This document shows positions 8,652-17,263 of a stretch of 64,000 nucleotides of DNA, one piece after another (position 1 is the first letter of the stretch; the number at the start of each line of letters is the position of its first letter). The DNA is from Pseudorhodoferax sp047601025 (GTDB taxonomy: Bacteria > Pseudomonadota > Gammaproteobacteria > Burkholderiales > Burkholderiaceae_C). A model generated the notes under the pieces. That model made no database searches. It was not told where the DNA came from and saw nothing but the letters and a program-made list of their open reading frames with translations. The DNA lies in the NCBI RefSeq assembly GCF_047601025.1, contig NZ_JASGJZ010000001.1, forward strand, positions 1 through 64,000, written 5' to 3'. A program made the translations under genes and the position numbers.

Positions 8652-8670
8652 GATGCGCCGGGCGCGCATC
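8652..8670. terminator. Stem-loop after the ferredoxin reductase gene
   Basis: GATGCGC and GCGCATC form a perfect 7-bp stem with a 5-base loop, 12 bp after the stop codon. There is no clear T-tract, so efficient intrinsic termination is uncertain. Confidence 0.3.
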
Positions 8671-8712
8671 CGGCGCCCCCGGCACGGCACGCGGACATGG
8701 GAAAGGGTTTCG

Positions 8713-9129
8713 ATGGACTGGAGAATCTATGCCTTGGGATCGGCGTTCTTCGCCGCCCTGACCGCCATCTTCGGGAAGGTCGGCGTGTCCGACCTCAATT
8801 CGAACCTGGCGACCTTCATCCGGACCATCGTCGTCCTGCTGGCCAGCGCCGCCCTGATCTCGATGCGCCAGGAATGGGTGCGCCCGGCGAACCTCCCGCT
8901 CAAGAGCATTCTCTTCCTCGTGCTCTCCGGCCTGGCGACGGGCCTGTCCTGGCTGTGCTACTACCGCGCGCTGCAGCTGGGGCCGGCGTCGCGCGTGGCA
9001 CCCATCGACAAGCTCAGCGTCGTGCTCGTCGTCTTCTTCGCGGTCGCGTTCCTCGGCGAGCCGCTGACCTGGAAAACAGGGGTCGGCACCGTGCTGATCG
9101 CCAGCGGCGTCCTCCTGATGACGCTGTGA
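8713..9129 (+). CDS. Half-size EamA/DMT-family membrane protein
   Basis: This 138-residue protein has about four to five hydrophobic segments (YALGSAFFAALTAIFGKVGV, FIRTIVVLLASAALI, ILFLVLSGLATGLSWLCYY, VVLVVFFAVAFLGEPLTW and TVLIASGVLLMTL). It corresponds to one EamA repeat, half of a usual 10-TM drug/metabolite transporter. The GEPLTW motif near the end is family-typical. Half-size members are thought to dimerise. It is the first gene of a run with a PAP2 phosphatase and diacylglycerol kinase, so a link to membrane lipid or lipid-linked sugar handling is possible. Substrate unknown. Confidence 0.85.
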   Translation: MDWRIYALGSAFFAALTAIFGKVGVSDLNSNLATFIRTIVVLLASAALISMRQEWVRPANLPLKSILFLVLSGLATGLSWLCYYRALQLGPASRVAPIDKLSVVLVVFFAVAFLGEPLTWKTGVGTVLIASGVLLMTL

Positions 9130-9142
9130 GAACGGGGGCGGC

Positions 9143-9850
9143 GTGATCCGGATGCACCCCGGCGCCGGCCCGGCACGGCGGCCGTTCGTGAACGGCCAAT
9201 GGTTCGCCTGGTTCTTCGTGTGCCTTCTGGTCGGCAGCTTCATCATCCTCACGTCCGAGGTGCACGAGGCCCTGGCCGGGGAAAAGGAGCTGATCGGCGC
9301 CGTCGACCAGCTGCTGCTGCGGCTCGTCGTCGAGCACCGCACGCGGCTGCTGAACGGCATCGCCATCGACCTCACCGCGCTGGGCTCGGCCACCGGGCTG
9401 TCGATCCTGACGCTGTTCCTGTGCGTCTTCTTCCTTCTCCGGCGCAAGCTGCACCTGGCGGTGCACGCGCTGCTGGCGGCAGGCGGCGCGGCGGGGCTGA
9501 CGGCGGCCCTCAAGTTCTACTTCGAGCGATCACGCCCCGACGCCGCGCTGCGGCTCGTGGACGTGCAGGGGTTCTCCTATCCCAGCGGCCACTCCCTGGC
9601 GTCGGCGGCGATCTATTTCACCTGCGCGATCCTGGTCGCCAGGCCGCTGCCAGGGCTCCGGTCCCGGTCCGTCGTATGGGCCTTCTTCCTGGTGCTGATC
9701 GGGACCATCGGGCTCACGCGCATCTACCTGGGCGTGCACTTCTTCAGCGACGTCCTCGCGGGCATCATGATCGGCATCGCCTGGGCCGCGCTCCTGGAAA
9801 TCGGCATGAGTCACCTCGGCGAAAGGCTGCAGTGCAATACAAGAACCTGA
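9143..9850 (+). CDS. PAP2-family phosphatase (lipid phosphatase)
   Basis: This is a 235-residue membrane protein with about six hydrophobic segments and the three PAP2 signature motifs. They are KFYFERSRP (K-x6-RP), YPSGHSLAS (PSGH) and TRIYLGVHFFSDVLAG (R-x5-H-x3-D). Such enzymes dephosphorylate lipid phosphates such as phosphatidate, PGP or undecaprenyl diphosphate. GTG 9143 is used as the start; ATG 9152 three codons later is also plausible. Its 3' end overlaps the diacylglycerol kinase gene by 19 bp, suggesting coupled expression. The pairing of a lipid phosphatase with a lipid kinase suggests recycling of diacylglycerol or undecaprenol. Confidence 0.88.
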   Translation: MIRMHPGAGPARRPFVNGQWFAWFFVCLLVGSFIILTSEVHEALAGEKELIGAVDQLLLRLVVEHRTRLLNGIAIDLTALGSATGLSILTLFLCVFFLLRRKLHLAVHALLAAGGAAGLTAALKFYFERSRPDAALRLVDVQGFSYPSGHSLASAAIYFTCAILVARPLPGLRSRSVVWAFFLVLIGTIGLTRIYLGVHFFSDVLAGIMIGIAWAALLEIGMSHLGERLQCNTRT

Positions 9851-10191
9851 GCTTCCGGCAGCGCCTGGGCTTCGCGCTCCAGGGGATCCGGCAGGCGTGG
9901 AAAGCAGAGAAGAGCCTGCGGTTCCAGTCCCTGGCGGCATTGGGCCTGTTCGTGTTCTGCGCGGTCGTGCGCCCGCCCCTCGTCTGGTGCGCGCTGTTCG
10001 CCGCGATGGCCGCCATGGTCCTCGCGCTCGAACTGGTGAACTCGGCCGTCGAGGCCATCCTCGACCGGCTGCACCCGGAACGCAACGCCTCCATCGGCTT
10101 CGCGAAGGACTGCCTCGCCGGCGCGGCGCTGGTCGCGAGCCTGGCATCGGTCCTCGTCTTCGCGCTCTACCTCTGGAGCGCCGTGTTCTGA
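9832..10191 (+). CDS. dgkA: Diacylglycerol kinase, DgkA type
   Basis: This 119-residue integral membrane kinase phosphorylates diacylglycerol, or undecaprenol in some bacteria. It has an amphipathic N-terminus (RQRLGFALQGIRQAWKAE) and three transmembrane helices. The signature ALELVNSAVEAILDR lies near residue 70, followed by KDCLAGAALVAS. Its length matches the family (about 120). The GTG start at 9832 lies inside the PAP2 gene and gives VQYKNLSFRQR, a normal N-terminus. It is the last gene of the short rightward run. Confidence 0.92.
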   Translation: MQYKNLSFRQRLGFALQGIRQAWKAEKSLRFQSLAALGLFVFCAVVRPPLVWCALFAAMAAMVLALELVNSAVEAILDRLHPERNASIGFAKDCLAGAALVASLASVLVFALYLWSAVF

Positions 10192-10292
10192 TGTGGCGGC
10201 GCCCGCCCCGTGCCCGTGTCGTGCGGGACCGGGCGGCTTCCCTGTCTTCTTCCATGGCGCCACCCGCAACCCACGCAGCCGGGTCGCCGGCA

Positions 10293-10405
10293 AGCGGTTC
10301 GAAGGGCCGCGAAACAGGCCATGCCAGCGGCCGCCGCGGAAGGAGCCTGGCCCGGCCGCAGGCGGCGTCTCTGCAGGGCGTTGGCGCAGCGCGAAGACCG
10401 GAGGT
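10293..10405 (-). repeat. Dispersed intergenic repeat, copy A
   Basis: This resembles the repeats at 34892-35018 and 44086-44222. Shared blocks are AGCGGTTCGAAGGGCCGCG, CAGGCCATGCCAGCGG and a CGGCCGCAGGCGGCG-type segment, then CGAAGACCGGAGGTGTT. Each copy stops a few bases before the stop codon of a leftward gene (here 10421), so it lies in that gene's 3' flank. This copy is the most diverged and lacks the CCCCCTCGAGGGGG core of copy B. Confidence 0.7.
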
Positions 10406-10420
10406 GTTCCGGTACGCCAG

Positions 10421-11359
10421 TCACCCGATGGCCGCGCGATAGGCCGCTTCCACCTTCTGCCGTAGCCACACGTGGCGCATGTCGCGCTGGAAGCGCGCGT
10501 GCCAGATCATGCGCGTCGGCAAGGGCTCCAGGTCGAACGGCAGCGGCCGCTGCTCAACGGGGAACAGCGCGGCGAGATGCCGGCCGACCGATGTCGACGC
10601 CGTGCACACCAGATCGGTTTCCGCGACCGCGCGCGCGGCGACGAAGTCGTTGGAGACCGACAGCGCCACGCTGCGGTGGATGCCCTTGGCGCGCAGCCGC
10701 TCCGCCACCGGGTCCTCGCTGTCGGTCATGCGGTGTATGGCCACATGCCGGGCTTCCATGTAGCCCTGGCGGGTCAGCGGCACGCGGGCCCAGCGGCTCG
10801 TGGCCGACACGAGGCCGACGAGGCGGTGCTCGCCCAGTCCCTGCTGGCGCAACGACGCGTCGGCGCCGATGAGGTTGCCCGCCGCGAGGTCCACCTCGCC
10901 CTGCTCCAGGGCCGCCAGCAGGCGCGACTGCGGCACCCGCACGCCGCGAATGCTGCAGCCCGGCGCCTCCTCGGCGAAGGCCGCCGCCAGACGCGGCAGC
11001 ACGATGTATTCGGCCATCTCGGACATGCAGATGATGAATTCGAGATGGGCCGTGCGCGGATCGAAGCCGCCCGGCGGGCGGGAAATGGCGTCGAGATCGC
11101 GCATCAGCCGCGACACGGTGGGCTGCAACGCAATGGCGCGCGGCGTGGGCTGCAGCGCATTGCCGCTGCGGACGAACAGCTCGTCGTCGAAATACCGGCG
11201 CAGCCTGCGCAGGCTCTGGCTGACCGAAGGCTGGCTCACGCCCAGCACCTTGGCCGCCTTCGACACGGTGCCCGTGTCGAAGATGGCCTTGAGCGCCGCC
11301 ACCATGGTGAGGTCCACGCGGCCTTCCCGGCGTGCCGCGCCCCGCTGATCCGAGGTCAT
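10421..11359 (-). CDS. LysR family transcriptional regulator
   Basis: This 312-residue regulator has its helix-turn-helix near residues 18-75 (LKAIFDTGTVSKAAKVLGVS, then QPSVSQSLRRLRRYF and ELFVRSGNALQPTPRA). The effector domain contains TAHLEFIICMSEMAEYIVLP. The order of the motifs matches the NodD/LinR-like subgroup. It is divergent from the Bug-type binding protein gene, and LysR genes in this position usually control the adjacent uptake and catabolic genes. The start ATG is 11357-11359, placing it 107 bp from the Bug gene. The effector is not deducible. Confidence 0.87.
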   Translation of the reverse strand: MTSDQRGAARREGRVDLTMVAALKAIFDTGTVSKAAKVLGVSQPSVSQSLRRLRRYFDDELFVRSGNALQPTPRAIALQPTVSRLMRDLDAISRPPGGFDPRTAHLEFIICMSEMAEYIVLPRLAAAFAEEAPGCSIRGVRVPQSRLLAALEQGEVDLAAGNLIGADASLRQQGLGEHRLVGLVSATSRWARVPLTRQGYMEARHVAIHRMTDSEDPVAERLRAKGIHRSVALSVSNDFVAARAVAETDLVCTASTSVGRHLAALFPVEQRPLPFDLEPLPTRMIWHARFQRDMRHVWLRQKVEAAYRAAIG

Positions 11360-11372
11360 AAGCGCTGATTAT
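11358..11372. promoter_or_regulatory. A/T-rich imperfect palindrome in the LysR/Bug divergent spacer
   Basis: ATAAGCGCTGATTAT is an ATAA-N7-TTAT imperfect palindrome of LysR-box size overlapping the start of the LysR gene. It is a plausible autoregulatory and activating site. This rests on position and symmetry only. Confidence 0.3.
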
Positions 11373-11466
11373 GGCGAACATAGGCCCGGGCGGCTTACCT
11401 GGCGCGGCGCGCGTCGGTGTAATCGGCGCTTCCAAGGCGCACGAACCTGCCATCCAGGAGACAGAC

Positions 11467-12441
11467 ATGCATTCCAGAAGACGTTTCATCCATGCCGCGG
11501 CGCTGGCCGCCATCGGCGGCGGCCTGCCTCCCGCCGCGCTGGCGCAGCCCTACCCTTCCCGGCCGGTGCGCCTGATCGTCCCGGCCTCCGCAGGCACCCA
11601 GATCGACGTGGCGGCCCGCTTCATGGCGGAAGCCGTCAGCCGCCGGATGCATGCGTCCATCGTGGTGGAGAACCGCGCCGGCGCGGGCGGCATGCTGGGC
11701 GCGGAGCTGGTGGCCCAGGCCGAGCCGGACGGCTACACGCTGCTGGTCGCCGGCATCCCGCTGTACCTGTCGCGCTGGCTGTCCGACGCCAAGGCGGGCT
11801 ACGACCCGGTCAAGGATTTCGAACCGGTGGCGATGCTGTGCAGCTCGCCGCTGGGCATCGCCGTCGCGGCCGATTCCCCCTACCGGACGCTGGCGGACCT
11901 GGTGGGCGCGATGCGGCAGGCGCCCGACCGGATCACCTACTCCTCCGGCGGCGACGGCAGCGCCGCCCACATCTGCGCGGTGATGCTGAACGACATGACG
12001 AAGACGGCGGCCAAGCACATTCCCTACAAGGGCAATACGCCCGCGGTCACGGATCTGGCCGGCGGGCGCGTGGACTTCACCTGCCAGGGCGCGGGCGGCA
12101 TCCTGCCGCTGGTCAAGGCCGGCAAGCTGCGGGCGCTGGCGGTCACCAACGACCAGCGCTGGGACGTGATTCCCGACGTCCCCACGGTCGTCGAGGCGGG
12201 CGTGCCGGGCTTCGACCTCACGGGCTGGATCGGCGTGATGGCCCGGGCCGGCACGCCGGCTTCCGTGGTGCAGAAGCTGTCCGATGCATTCGTGCAGGCC
12301 GCGGGCACGCCCGAGTTCAAGTCGTTCTGCGACCAGCAGCAGATGTTCGTCCAGGTCCAGGACCACCGGCAGTTCGCGGCCAGCGTGCCGGGCTACGCGG
12401 CGCAGCTCAAGCACCTCGCGCTGCTGGCCAGGAAGGGATGA
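11467..12441 (+). CDS. Bug/TctC-family periplasmic solute-binding protein
   Basis: This 324-residue extracytoplasmic binding protein belongs to the tripartite tricarboxylate transporter type, which is massively expanded in Burkholderiales. Residues 1-27 form a signal peptide with an SRRRFIHAAALAAIGGG start resembling a twin-arginine motif, followed by the cleavage region ALAQP. The mature protein begins YPSRPVRLIVPASAGTQIDV. The PYKGNTPAVTDLAGGRVD stretch is the family ligand-loop signature. It is divergent from a LysR gene and followed 6 bp later by a CaiB-type CoA-transferase, suggesting uptake and CoA activation of a carboxylic acid. No membrane transporter subunits are adjacent. Confidence 0.92.
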   Translation: MHSRRRFIHAAALAAIGGGLPPAALAQPYPSRPVRLIVPASAGTQIDVAARFMAEAVSRRMHASIVVENRAGAGGMLGAELVAQAEPDGYTLLVAGIPLYLSRWLSDAKAGYDPVKDFEPVAMLCSSPLGIAVAADSPYRTLADLVGAMRQAPDRITYSSGGDGSAAHICAVMLNDMTKTAAKHIPYKGNTPAVTDLAGGRVDFTCQGAGGILPLVKAGKLRALAVTNDQRWDVIPDVPTVVEAGVPGFDLTGWIGVMARAGTPASVVQKLSDAFVQAAGTPEFKSFCDQQQMFVQVQDHRQFAASVPGYAAQLKHLALLARKG

Positions 12442-12447
12442 GCGCCG

Positions 12448-13704
12448 ATGCCGGACAGCTTTCCCATCGCCAATCGCGGACCGCTGGAAGGGGTGGTCGT
12501 GCTCGACTTCACCACCCAGCTGTCAGGGCCGCTGGCCACCTACCTGCTGGCCAGCATGGGGGCCACGGTGCTCAAGATCGAGGAGCCCGGCGGCGACACG
12601 GTGCGCAGCTACGCGCCCTTCGTCAATCCCGACGGCACGCTGAGCATGTGGCAGGAACACCCCGACGCCATGTCGCTGCCGATCCTCAACCGCAGCCGCG
12701 GCAAGCACGGCATCACGCTGAACCTGAAGGCGCCCGAGGCGCGCGAGATCTACCGCGCACTGGCCAGCCGCGCCGACGTGGTGATCGAGAACTTCGCCAG
12801 CGGCACGGCCGACCGCATCGGCATCGGCTACGAGGCGACGCGCGCCATCAACCCGCGCATCGTCTACTGCTCGCTCAGCGGCTTCGGCTGCGACGGCATG
12901 GGGGACCGTAAGGCGTTCGACGTGGTCATCCAGGCGATGAGCGGCATCGCCATGGCCAGCGGCGCCGACGGCGGCCCGCCGGTGCGGGTCGGCATGCCGA
13001 TCGCGGACATGGTCGCGCCGCTGTTCGCGGTGACCGGCATCACGGCGGCGCTGCACCGGCGCCATGCGACCGGCGCGGGCGAATACGTCGACGTCTCGAT
13101 GCTCGGCAGCCTGACCGCCTTGCTGGCCGTGGAGGACTGGCAGGCCATGGAACGCGTCGGCACCCCGACGCGCACCGGCAACCACCTGCTGCGCGCGACC
13201 CCGTTCGGGCTGTTCGCCTGCCGGGACGGCGACATCGCCATCGGTGCCGGCGCCAGGGACCCCTTCGCCCATGCGCTGTTTCGCCTCATGGGCCAGCCCG
13301 GGATGTGCAGCGATCCGCGCTACGCCACGCTGCCCGCGCGCTGCCAGCACCAGCAGGACCTCAACGACCTGGTCGGTACCTGGTGCGCCGGCCGCAGCGC
13401 CGACGAGGTCGAGCGCGAACTGCTCGCCGCAGGCATTCCCGCCGCGAAGGTGCGCACGCCGGCCCAGGCGGTGCAGGAGCCGCTGCTCGGCCGGCGCCGC
13501 GAGATCATGGACGTCGAACACCCCGACCTGGGCGTCGTGCCGGGGCTGAAGACGATGGGATTGCCGATCCGGTTCCACCAGGCCGAGTACGGCCACGGCG
13601 CCGCGGCGCCCCGGCTGGGAGAGCACAACGCCGCCGTCTACGGCCGGTGGCTGGGCATCGACGAGGACACCCTGTCCGCCTGGAAGGCCGCGGGCGTTTT
13701 CTGA
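12448..13704 (+). CDS. CaiB/BaiF family CoA-transferase
   Basis: This 418-residue class III CoA-transferase moves CoA between carboxylic acids. The N-terminal Rossmann-like part reads VVLDFTTQLSGPLATYLLAS and MGATVLKIEEPGGDTVR, then NRSRGKHGITLNLK. The central IVYCSLSGFG and the GTPTRTGNHLLRATPFGLF region are characteristic. Length matches the family (about 400). It follows the Bug protein by 6 bp and is probably co-transcribed with it, so the acid bound by Bug may be the acceptor. The exact acyl substrate cannot be assigned. Confidence 0.9.
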   Translation: MPDSFPIANRGPLEGVVVLDFTTQLSGPLATYLLASMGATVLKIEEPGGDTVRSYAPFVNPDGTLSMWQEHPDAMSLPILNRSRGKHGITLNLKAPEAREIYRALASRADVVIENFASGTADRIGIGYEATRAINPRIVYCSLSGFGCDGMGDRKAFDVVIQAMSGIAMASGADGGPPVRVGMPIADMVAPLFAVTGITAALHRRHATGAGEYVDVSMLGSLTALLAVEDWQAMERVGTPTRTGNHLLRATPFGLFACRDGDIAIGAGARDPFAHALFRLMGQPGMCSDPRYATLPARCQHQQDLNDLVGTWCAGRSADEVERELLAAGIPAAKVRTPAQAVQEPLLGRRREIMDVEHPDLGVVPGLKTMGLPIRFHQAEYGHGAAAPRLGEHNAAVYGRWLGIDEDTLSAWKAAGVF

Positions 13705-13768
13705 GCGGAGCGGGTCCGAGCGTCTGGTCGGACGCACCCCTCAAGAGCACGGGTGGCTGGGCCGAAGA

Positions 13769-13794
13769 GCACCCCGCTTGCACACGCGGGTGCG
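13769..13794. terminator. Stem-loop between convergent genes
   Basis: GCACCCCGC and GCGGGTGC pair across a short loop between the CoA-transferase and a leftward small gene. It is followed by a further GGCCGC-rich hairpin near 13800-13830. No T-tract is present; it may act for both strands. Confidence 0.3.
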
Positions 13795-13841
13795 CCTGGG
13801 CCGGCGGCCGCGCCGCAGATGCGGCCTGGCCCGCCTGCCGC

Positions 13842-14120
13842 CTACCGCTTCTCCAGCCGCTCCGGCTTGCCGAGATGGTGCACCTTGCCCTCGTCGGCGG
13901 GCTCGGGCAGCATCTCCGGCGCGGCCGCCGGCCAGGCCAGTGCCCGCGCGGCGTGGATCTCGCGCTCCAGCCGCGCCGCCCGCTGGGCGTACATGTCGGC
14001 CAGCGCGGCATGGTGCTCGGCGGCGGCCTGGTGCTCGATGCGCGCCAGGTGCGCTTCGCGCAGCAGGACGTCGGCGCGCCTCAGATGCTCGGCCGGATTG
14101 CGGCGCAGGAAATCGAACAT
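13842..14120 (-). CDS. Small helical protein of unknown function
   Basis: This 92-residue protein is rich in Ala, Arg and Glu, with long predicted helices (LRRADVLLREAHLARIEHQA, then ALADMYAQRAARLEREIHAA), so a coiled coil is likely. The N-terminus MFDFLRRNPAEH is reminiscent of small cytoplasmic proteins. A good Shine-Dalgarno sequence AGGAGA lies 7 bases before ATG 14118-14120, which decides the start over ATG 14124-14126. No family is recognised. It is divergent from the DUF2760-Hsp70 genes, with about 220 bp between them. Confidence 0.6.
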   Translation of the reverse strand: MFDFLRRNPAEHLRRADVLLREAHLARIEHQAAAEHHAALADMYAQRAARLEREIHAARALAWPAAAPEMLPEPADEGKVHHLGKPERLEKR

Positions 14121-14338
14121 AGGCATCTCCTGAAAACGGTCGCCCGATACGGTCGACCAACACGGTCGCCCAAGTGTGCACGCAAAATGGGTCGAGGTGG
14201 GGCAGCCGTCCGGCAGGCGTTGCGAATCGGCCGCAGTCTCGCGCTGCATCTGCGTCAAAAGCCCCCAGCCCGCGCTTCCGGGACAATACCCGGCGGCCTG
14301 GCGTTCCCCAGGCCGCTTGCCTTGCCGTGCCCCTACCC

Positions 14339-14917
14339 ATGACCGAACCGCAACCCCTTCCCTTCTTCTCCCGCCTGGCCCTGGCCATCGGCACCTTCTT
14401 CGCGCTGCTGGGCGACGGCCGGCTGGCCGCGCGCGTGCAGGCGCTGCGCAGCGGCGCCGATGCGCCGGCCGCGCCGCCTGCACCGGTGCCGGCCCCGCCC
14501 CCGCCGGTCCCCGCCCCCTCGCCCGTGCGCGAGACCGCCGACGTCGACGCCGCGCTGCAGCTGCTCGGCCTGCTGCAGCGCGAGGCCCGCTTCGTCGACT
14601 TCCTGCAGGAGGACATCGCCGCCTACTCGGACGCCGACGTCGGCGGCGCCGCGCGCATGCTGCACGGCGGCGCGCGCAAGGTGCTCCAGGACACCTTCGA
14701 CCTGCAGCCCATCCGCAGCGAGGCCGAAGGCAGCCGCCTGACGCTGCAGCCGGGCTTCGACGCCGCCAGCGTGCGCGTGACCGGCCACGTGGTCGGCCAG
14801 CCGCCGTTCAGCGGCACGCTGCAGCACAAGGGCTGGCGCGCCGCGGCCGTGCGCCTGCCGGCGCTGACCGAGGGCCACGACACGCGCGTGATCGCGCCGG
14901 CGGAGGTGGAGCTGTGA
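14339..14917 (+). CDS. DUF2760 domain protein, partner of Hsp70-like genes
   Basis: This 192-residue protein has a hydrophobic N-terminal stretch (LALAIGTFFALLGDG, residues 12-26) and a Pro/Ala-rich linker (residues 40-62). The conserved DUF2760 domain follows, including LLGLLQREARFVDFLQEDI, YSDADVGGAARMLHGGARKV and FSGTLQHKGWRA. DUF2760 genes usually stand directly upstream of Hsp70-like genes in proteobacteria. Here the stop overlaps the GTG start of the first Hsp70-like gene (GTGA), so the two are translationally coupled. A co-chaperone or substrate-adaptor role is suggested by context only. Confidence 0.85.
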   Translation: MTEPQPLPFFSRLALAIGTFFALLGDGRLAARVQALRSGADAPAAPPAPVPAPPPPVPAPSPVRETADVDAALQLLGLLQREARFVDFLQEDIAAYSDADVGGAARMLHGGARKVLQDTFDLQPIRSEAEGSRLTLQPGFDAASVRVTGHVVGQPPFSGTLQHKGWRAAAVRLPALTEGHDTRVIAPAEVEL

Positions 14918-16755
14918 GCACGCCCGCACGCTACGCCATCGGCATCGACCTGGGCACCACGCACAGCGCGCTGTCCTGGGTCGACCTGCAGGCTCCCGAA
15001 GGGGCCGACGCGCCGCCGCAGATCCTGCCGATCGCCCAGCAGAGCGGCCCCGGCACGGTGCAGGACTACGCGCTGCTGCCCTCCTTCCTGTACCTCCCCC
15101 ACCCCAGCGAGTTCGCCCCCGGCGACCTGGCCCTGCCCTGGAACCCGGCGCCCGGCCTGATCGCCGGCGAATGGGCGCGCAGCCACGGCGCGCTGACGCC
15201 GATCCGGCTGGTGTCCAGCGCCAAGAGCTGGCTCGGCCACGGCGGCGTGGACCGGCGCGCCGGCATCCTGCCGGCCGACGCGCCGCCCGAGGTCGAGCGC
15301 ATCTCGCCGCTCGCCGCCAGCACGCGCTACCTGCAGCACCTGCGCGACGCCTGGAACCACCGGCATCCGGACGCGCCGTTCGAGCAGCAGCAGGTCACGG
15401 TCACGATCCCGGCCTCCTTCGACCCGGCCGCGCGCGAGCTGACGGCCGAGGCCGCCCAGGCCGCCGGCTACCACGGCATCACGCTGCTGGAGGAGCCGCA
15501 GGCCGCGCTGTACAGCTGGATCGCCGCCAGCGGCGGCGCCTGGCGCAAGCAGGTGCAGGTCGGCGACGTGATCCTGGTCGTCGACGTGGGCGGCGGCACC
15601 AGCGACTTCTCGCTGATCGCCGTGACCGAGGACGCCGGCAACCTGCAGCTGACGCGCGTGGCCGTGGGCGACCACATCCTGCTCGGCGGCGACAACATGG
15701 ACCTGGCGCTGGCCCACGGCGTGGCCCGCCAGCTGGCGGCCGAGGGCAAGACCCTGGACCCCTGGCAGATGCGCGCGCTGACCTACGCCTGCCGCCTGGC
15801 CAAGGAGCAGCTGCTGAGCGACCCGGACCTGCCGAGCGCGCCGCTGGTCGTGCCCAGCCGCGGCTCCAGGCTGATCGGCGGCGCGATCCGCACCGAGCTG
15901 CCGCGCGAGCTGCTGGCCACGATCCTGCTGGAAGGCTTCTTCCCGGCCGTGGACAGCGACGCGCGGCCGATGCAGCGCGCGCGCGGCGGCCTCACGCAGA
16001 TCGGCCTGCCCTATGCGCAGGACGCCGCGGTCACCCGCCACCTGGCCGCGCTGCTGGGCCGGCAGGCCGGCGCCACGGCGCAGCTGCCGGGCTTCGCGCC
16101 GCGGGAGGGCGCGCGCTTCCTGCACCCCACGGCCGTGCTGTTCAACGGCGGCGTGTTCAAGTCCGCGCTGCTGGCCGACCGCGTGCTGTCCACGCTGAAC
16201 GCCTGGCTCGCCGCCGACGGCGCACCCGCCGCGCGGCTGCTGCAGGGCGCCGACATGGACCACGCCGTCGCGCGCGGCGCCGCCTACTACGGCCAGGTGC
16301 GCCAGGGCCAGGGCATCCGCATCCGTGGCGGCACGGCCCAGGCCTACTACGTCGGCATCGAGTCCAGCATGCCGGCCGTGCCGGGGCTGGAGCCGCCGGT
16401 GCAGGCGCTGTGCGTCGCGCCGTTCGGCATGGAGGAAGGCACGGAAGCCACGCTGCCGCCGCAGCAGCTCGGGCTGGTGGTGGGCGAATCGGTGCACTTC
16501 CGCTTCTTCGGCTCCTCGGTGCGGCGCGGGGACCAGGCCGGCACGCTGCTGGACGCCTGGGCGCCCGACGAACTGCAGGAGCTGGCCGGCATCGAGGCCC
16601 TGCTCCCCGCCGAAGGCCGCGCCATCGGCGAGGTCGTGCCGGTGCAGTTGCGCGCGCGCGTGACCGAGATCGGCACGCTGGAACTGCTGGCCGAAGCGGC
16701 CGGCGGCGGGCAGTGGAAGGTGGAGTTCGACGTGCGCGGGGATACCGTGAACTGA
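14914..16755 (+). CDS. Hsp70-family protein (first of a pair)
   Basis: This 613-residue protein has an Hsp70-type ATPase. Phosphate-1 is AIGIDLGTTHSALSW (residues 6-20). Phosphate-2 is ILVVDVGGGTSDFSLIAV near residue 222, preceded by LEEPQAALYSW. GGDNMDLALAHGVARQL near residue 260 and FNGGVFKSALL near residue 410 are further nucleotide-fold motifs. The C-terminal part lacks a standard DnaK peptide-binding domain and instead carries a short beta-rich segment. It starts with GTG overlapping the DUF2760 stop. Its usual neighbour, a second longer Hsp70-like gene, is displaced 1.2 kb downstream by inserted DNA that begins exactly at this stop codon. Clients are unknown. Confidence 0.9.
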   Translation: MSTPARYAIGIDLGTTHSALSWVDLQAPEGADAPPQILPIAQQSGPGTVQDYALLPSFLYLPHPSEFAPGDLALPWNPAPGLIAGEWARSHGALTPIRLVSSAKSWLGHGGVDRRAGILPADAPPEVERISPLAASTRYLQHLRDAWNHRHPDAPFEQQQVTVTIPASFDPAARELTAEAAQAAGYHGITLLEEPQAALYSWIAASGGAWRKQVQVGDVILVVDVGGGTSDFSLIAVTEDAGNLQLTRVAVGDHILLGGDNMDLALAHGVARQLAAEGKTLDPWQMRALTYACRLAKEQLLSDPDLPSAPLVVPSRGSRLIGGAIRTELPRELLATILLEGFFPAVDSDARPMQRARGGLTQIGLPYAQDAAVTRHLAALLGRQAGATAQLPGFAPREGARFLHPTAVLFNGGVFKSALLADRVLSTLNAWLAADGAPAARLLQGADMDHAVARGAAYYGQVRQGQGIRIRGGTAQAYYVGIESSMPAVPGLEPPVQALCVAPFGMEEGTEATLPPQQLGLVVGESVHFRFFGSSVRRGDQAGTLLDAWAPDELQELAGIEALLPAEGRAIGEVVPVQLRARVTEIGTLELLAEAAGGGQWKVEFDVRGDTVN

Positions 16756-16950
16756 GCAGCCGACAAGGGCATCATCATCACGACCGGCACCTTCACCGCA
16801 GATGCACGCCGCACGGCGGATCGCGACGGTGCTCCGCCTATCGAATTCGTCGATGGAGACAAGCTGGTCGAGATGTTTGAGTTCGCAAGCTTGGGCGTGC
16901 GTCAACGGGTGGTCTATGAGATCGATCACGCGTTCTTTTCGGCCGCCCCC
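16756..16950 (+). pseudogene. Relic of an Mrr-type restriction endonuclease (C-terminus)
   Basis: Directly after the Hsp70 stop and in the same frame, the DNA encodes AADKGIIITTGTFTADARR, then a short stretch and DGAPPIEFVDGDKLVEMFEF, ASLGVRQRVVYEIDHAFFSA. This matches the C-terminal end of Mrr-family restriction endonucleases (the ITTG-F-x-A-R block and the DGAPPI-DG--L segment). There is no start codon and no N-terminal or catalytic half, so it is a truncated relic. Family-like sequence fades after about 16950, although the frame stays open to 17037. It marks the left edge of a foreign insertion. Confidence 0.7.
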
Positions 16951-17037
16951 TGCCAGGCCAGGCGTAAAGGCCATCCCTTTCAAGGCTTTTCCGCTGCGGC
17001 GAATGGAGGGGCAACTCCATGCCAGGCTTCGTGGTGA

Positions 17038-17263
17038 GGACGAGACTCATGGCCCCGCAAACGATGAACATGGCATCGTGCGGCTTGCTGGTCGCAGAAG
17101 ATGCATCGTGCGCATCAACTGCCTGCACAAGGCCCTACCCAGCCCCTCGGCAAGGCCCTTGAAAGGCGTGAGCACATAAGCACATTCAACCGGCACCGCC
17201 GCAAGGCATCGGCAGAGTCTGAAGAGACACGCCCGGCAGTGGTAGGCCGCCGCCATACCGCGC
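17038..17263. other. Non-coding part of the insertion between the Hsp70 genes
   Basis: No convincing gene is seen on either strand. The stretch is lower in GC than the flanking Hsp70 genes and probably consists of decayed sequence belonging to the inserted segment. Confidence 0.5.

Noticed and set aside
10472..11368. Plus-strand open frame opposite the LysR gene
   Set aside because: It is a shadow of the minus-strand regulator, with no ribosome site or family motif.
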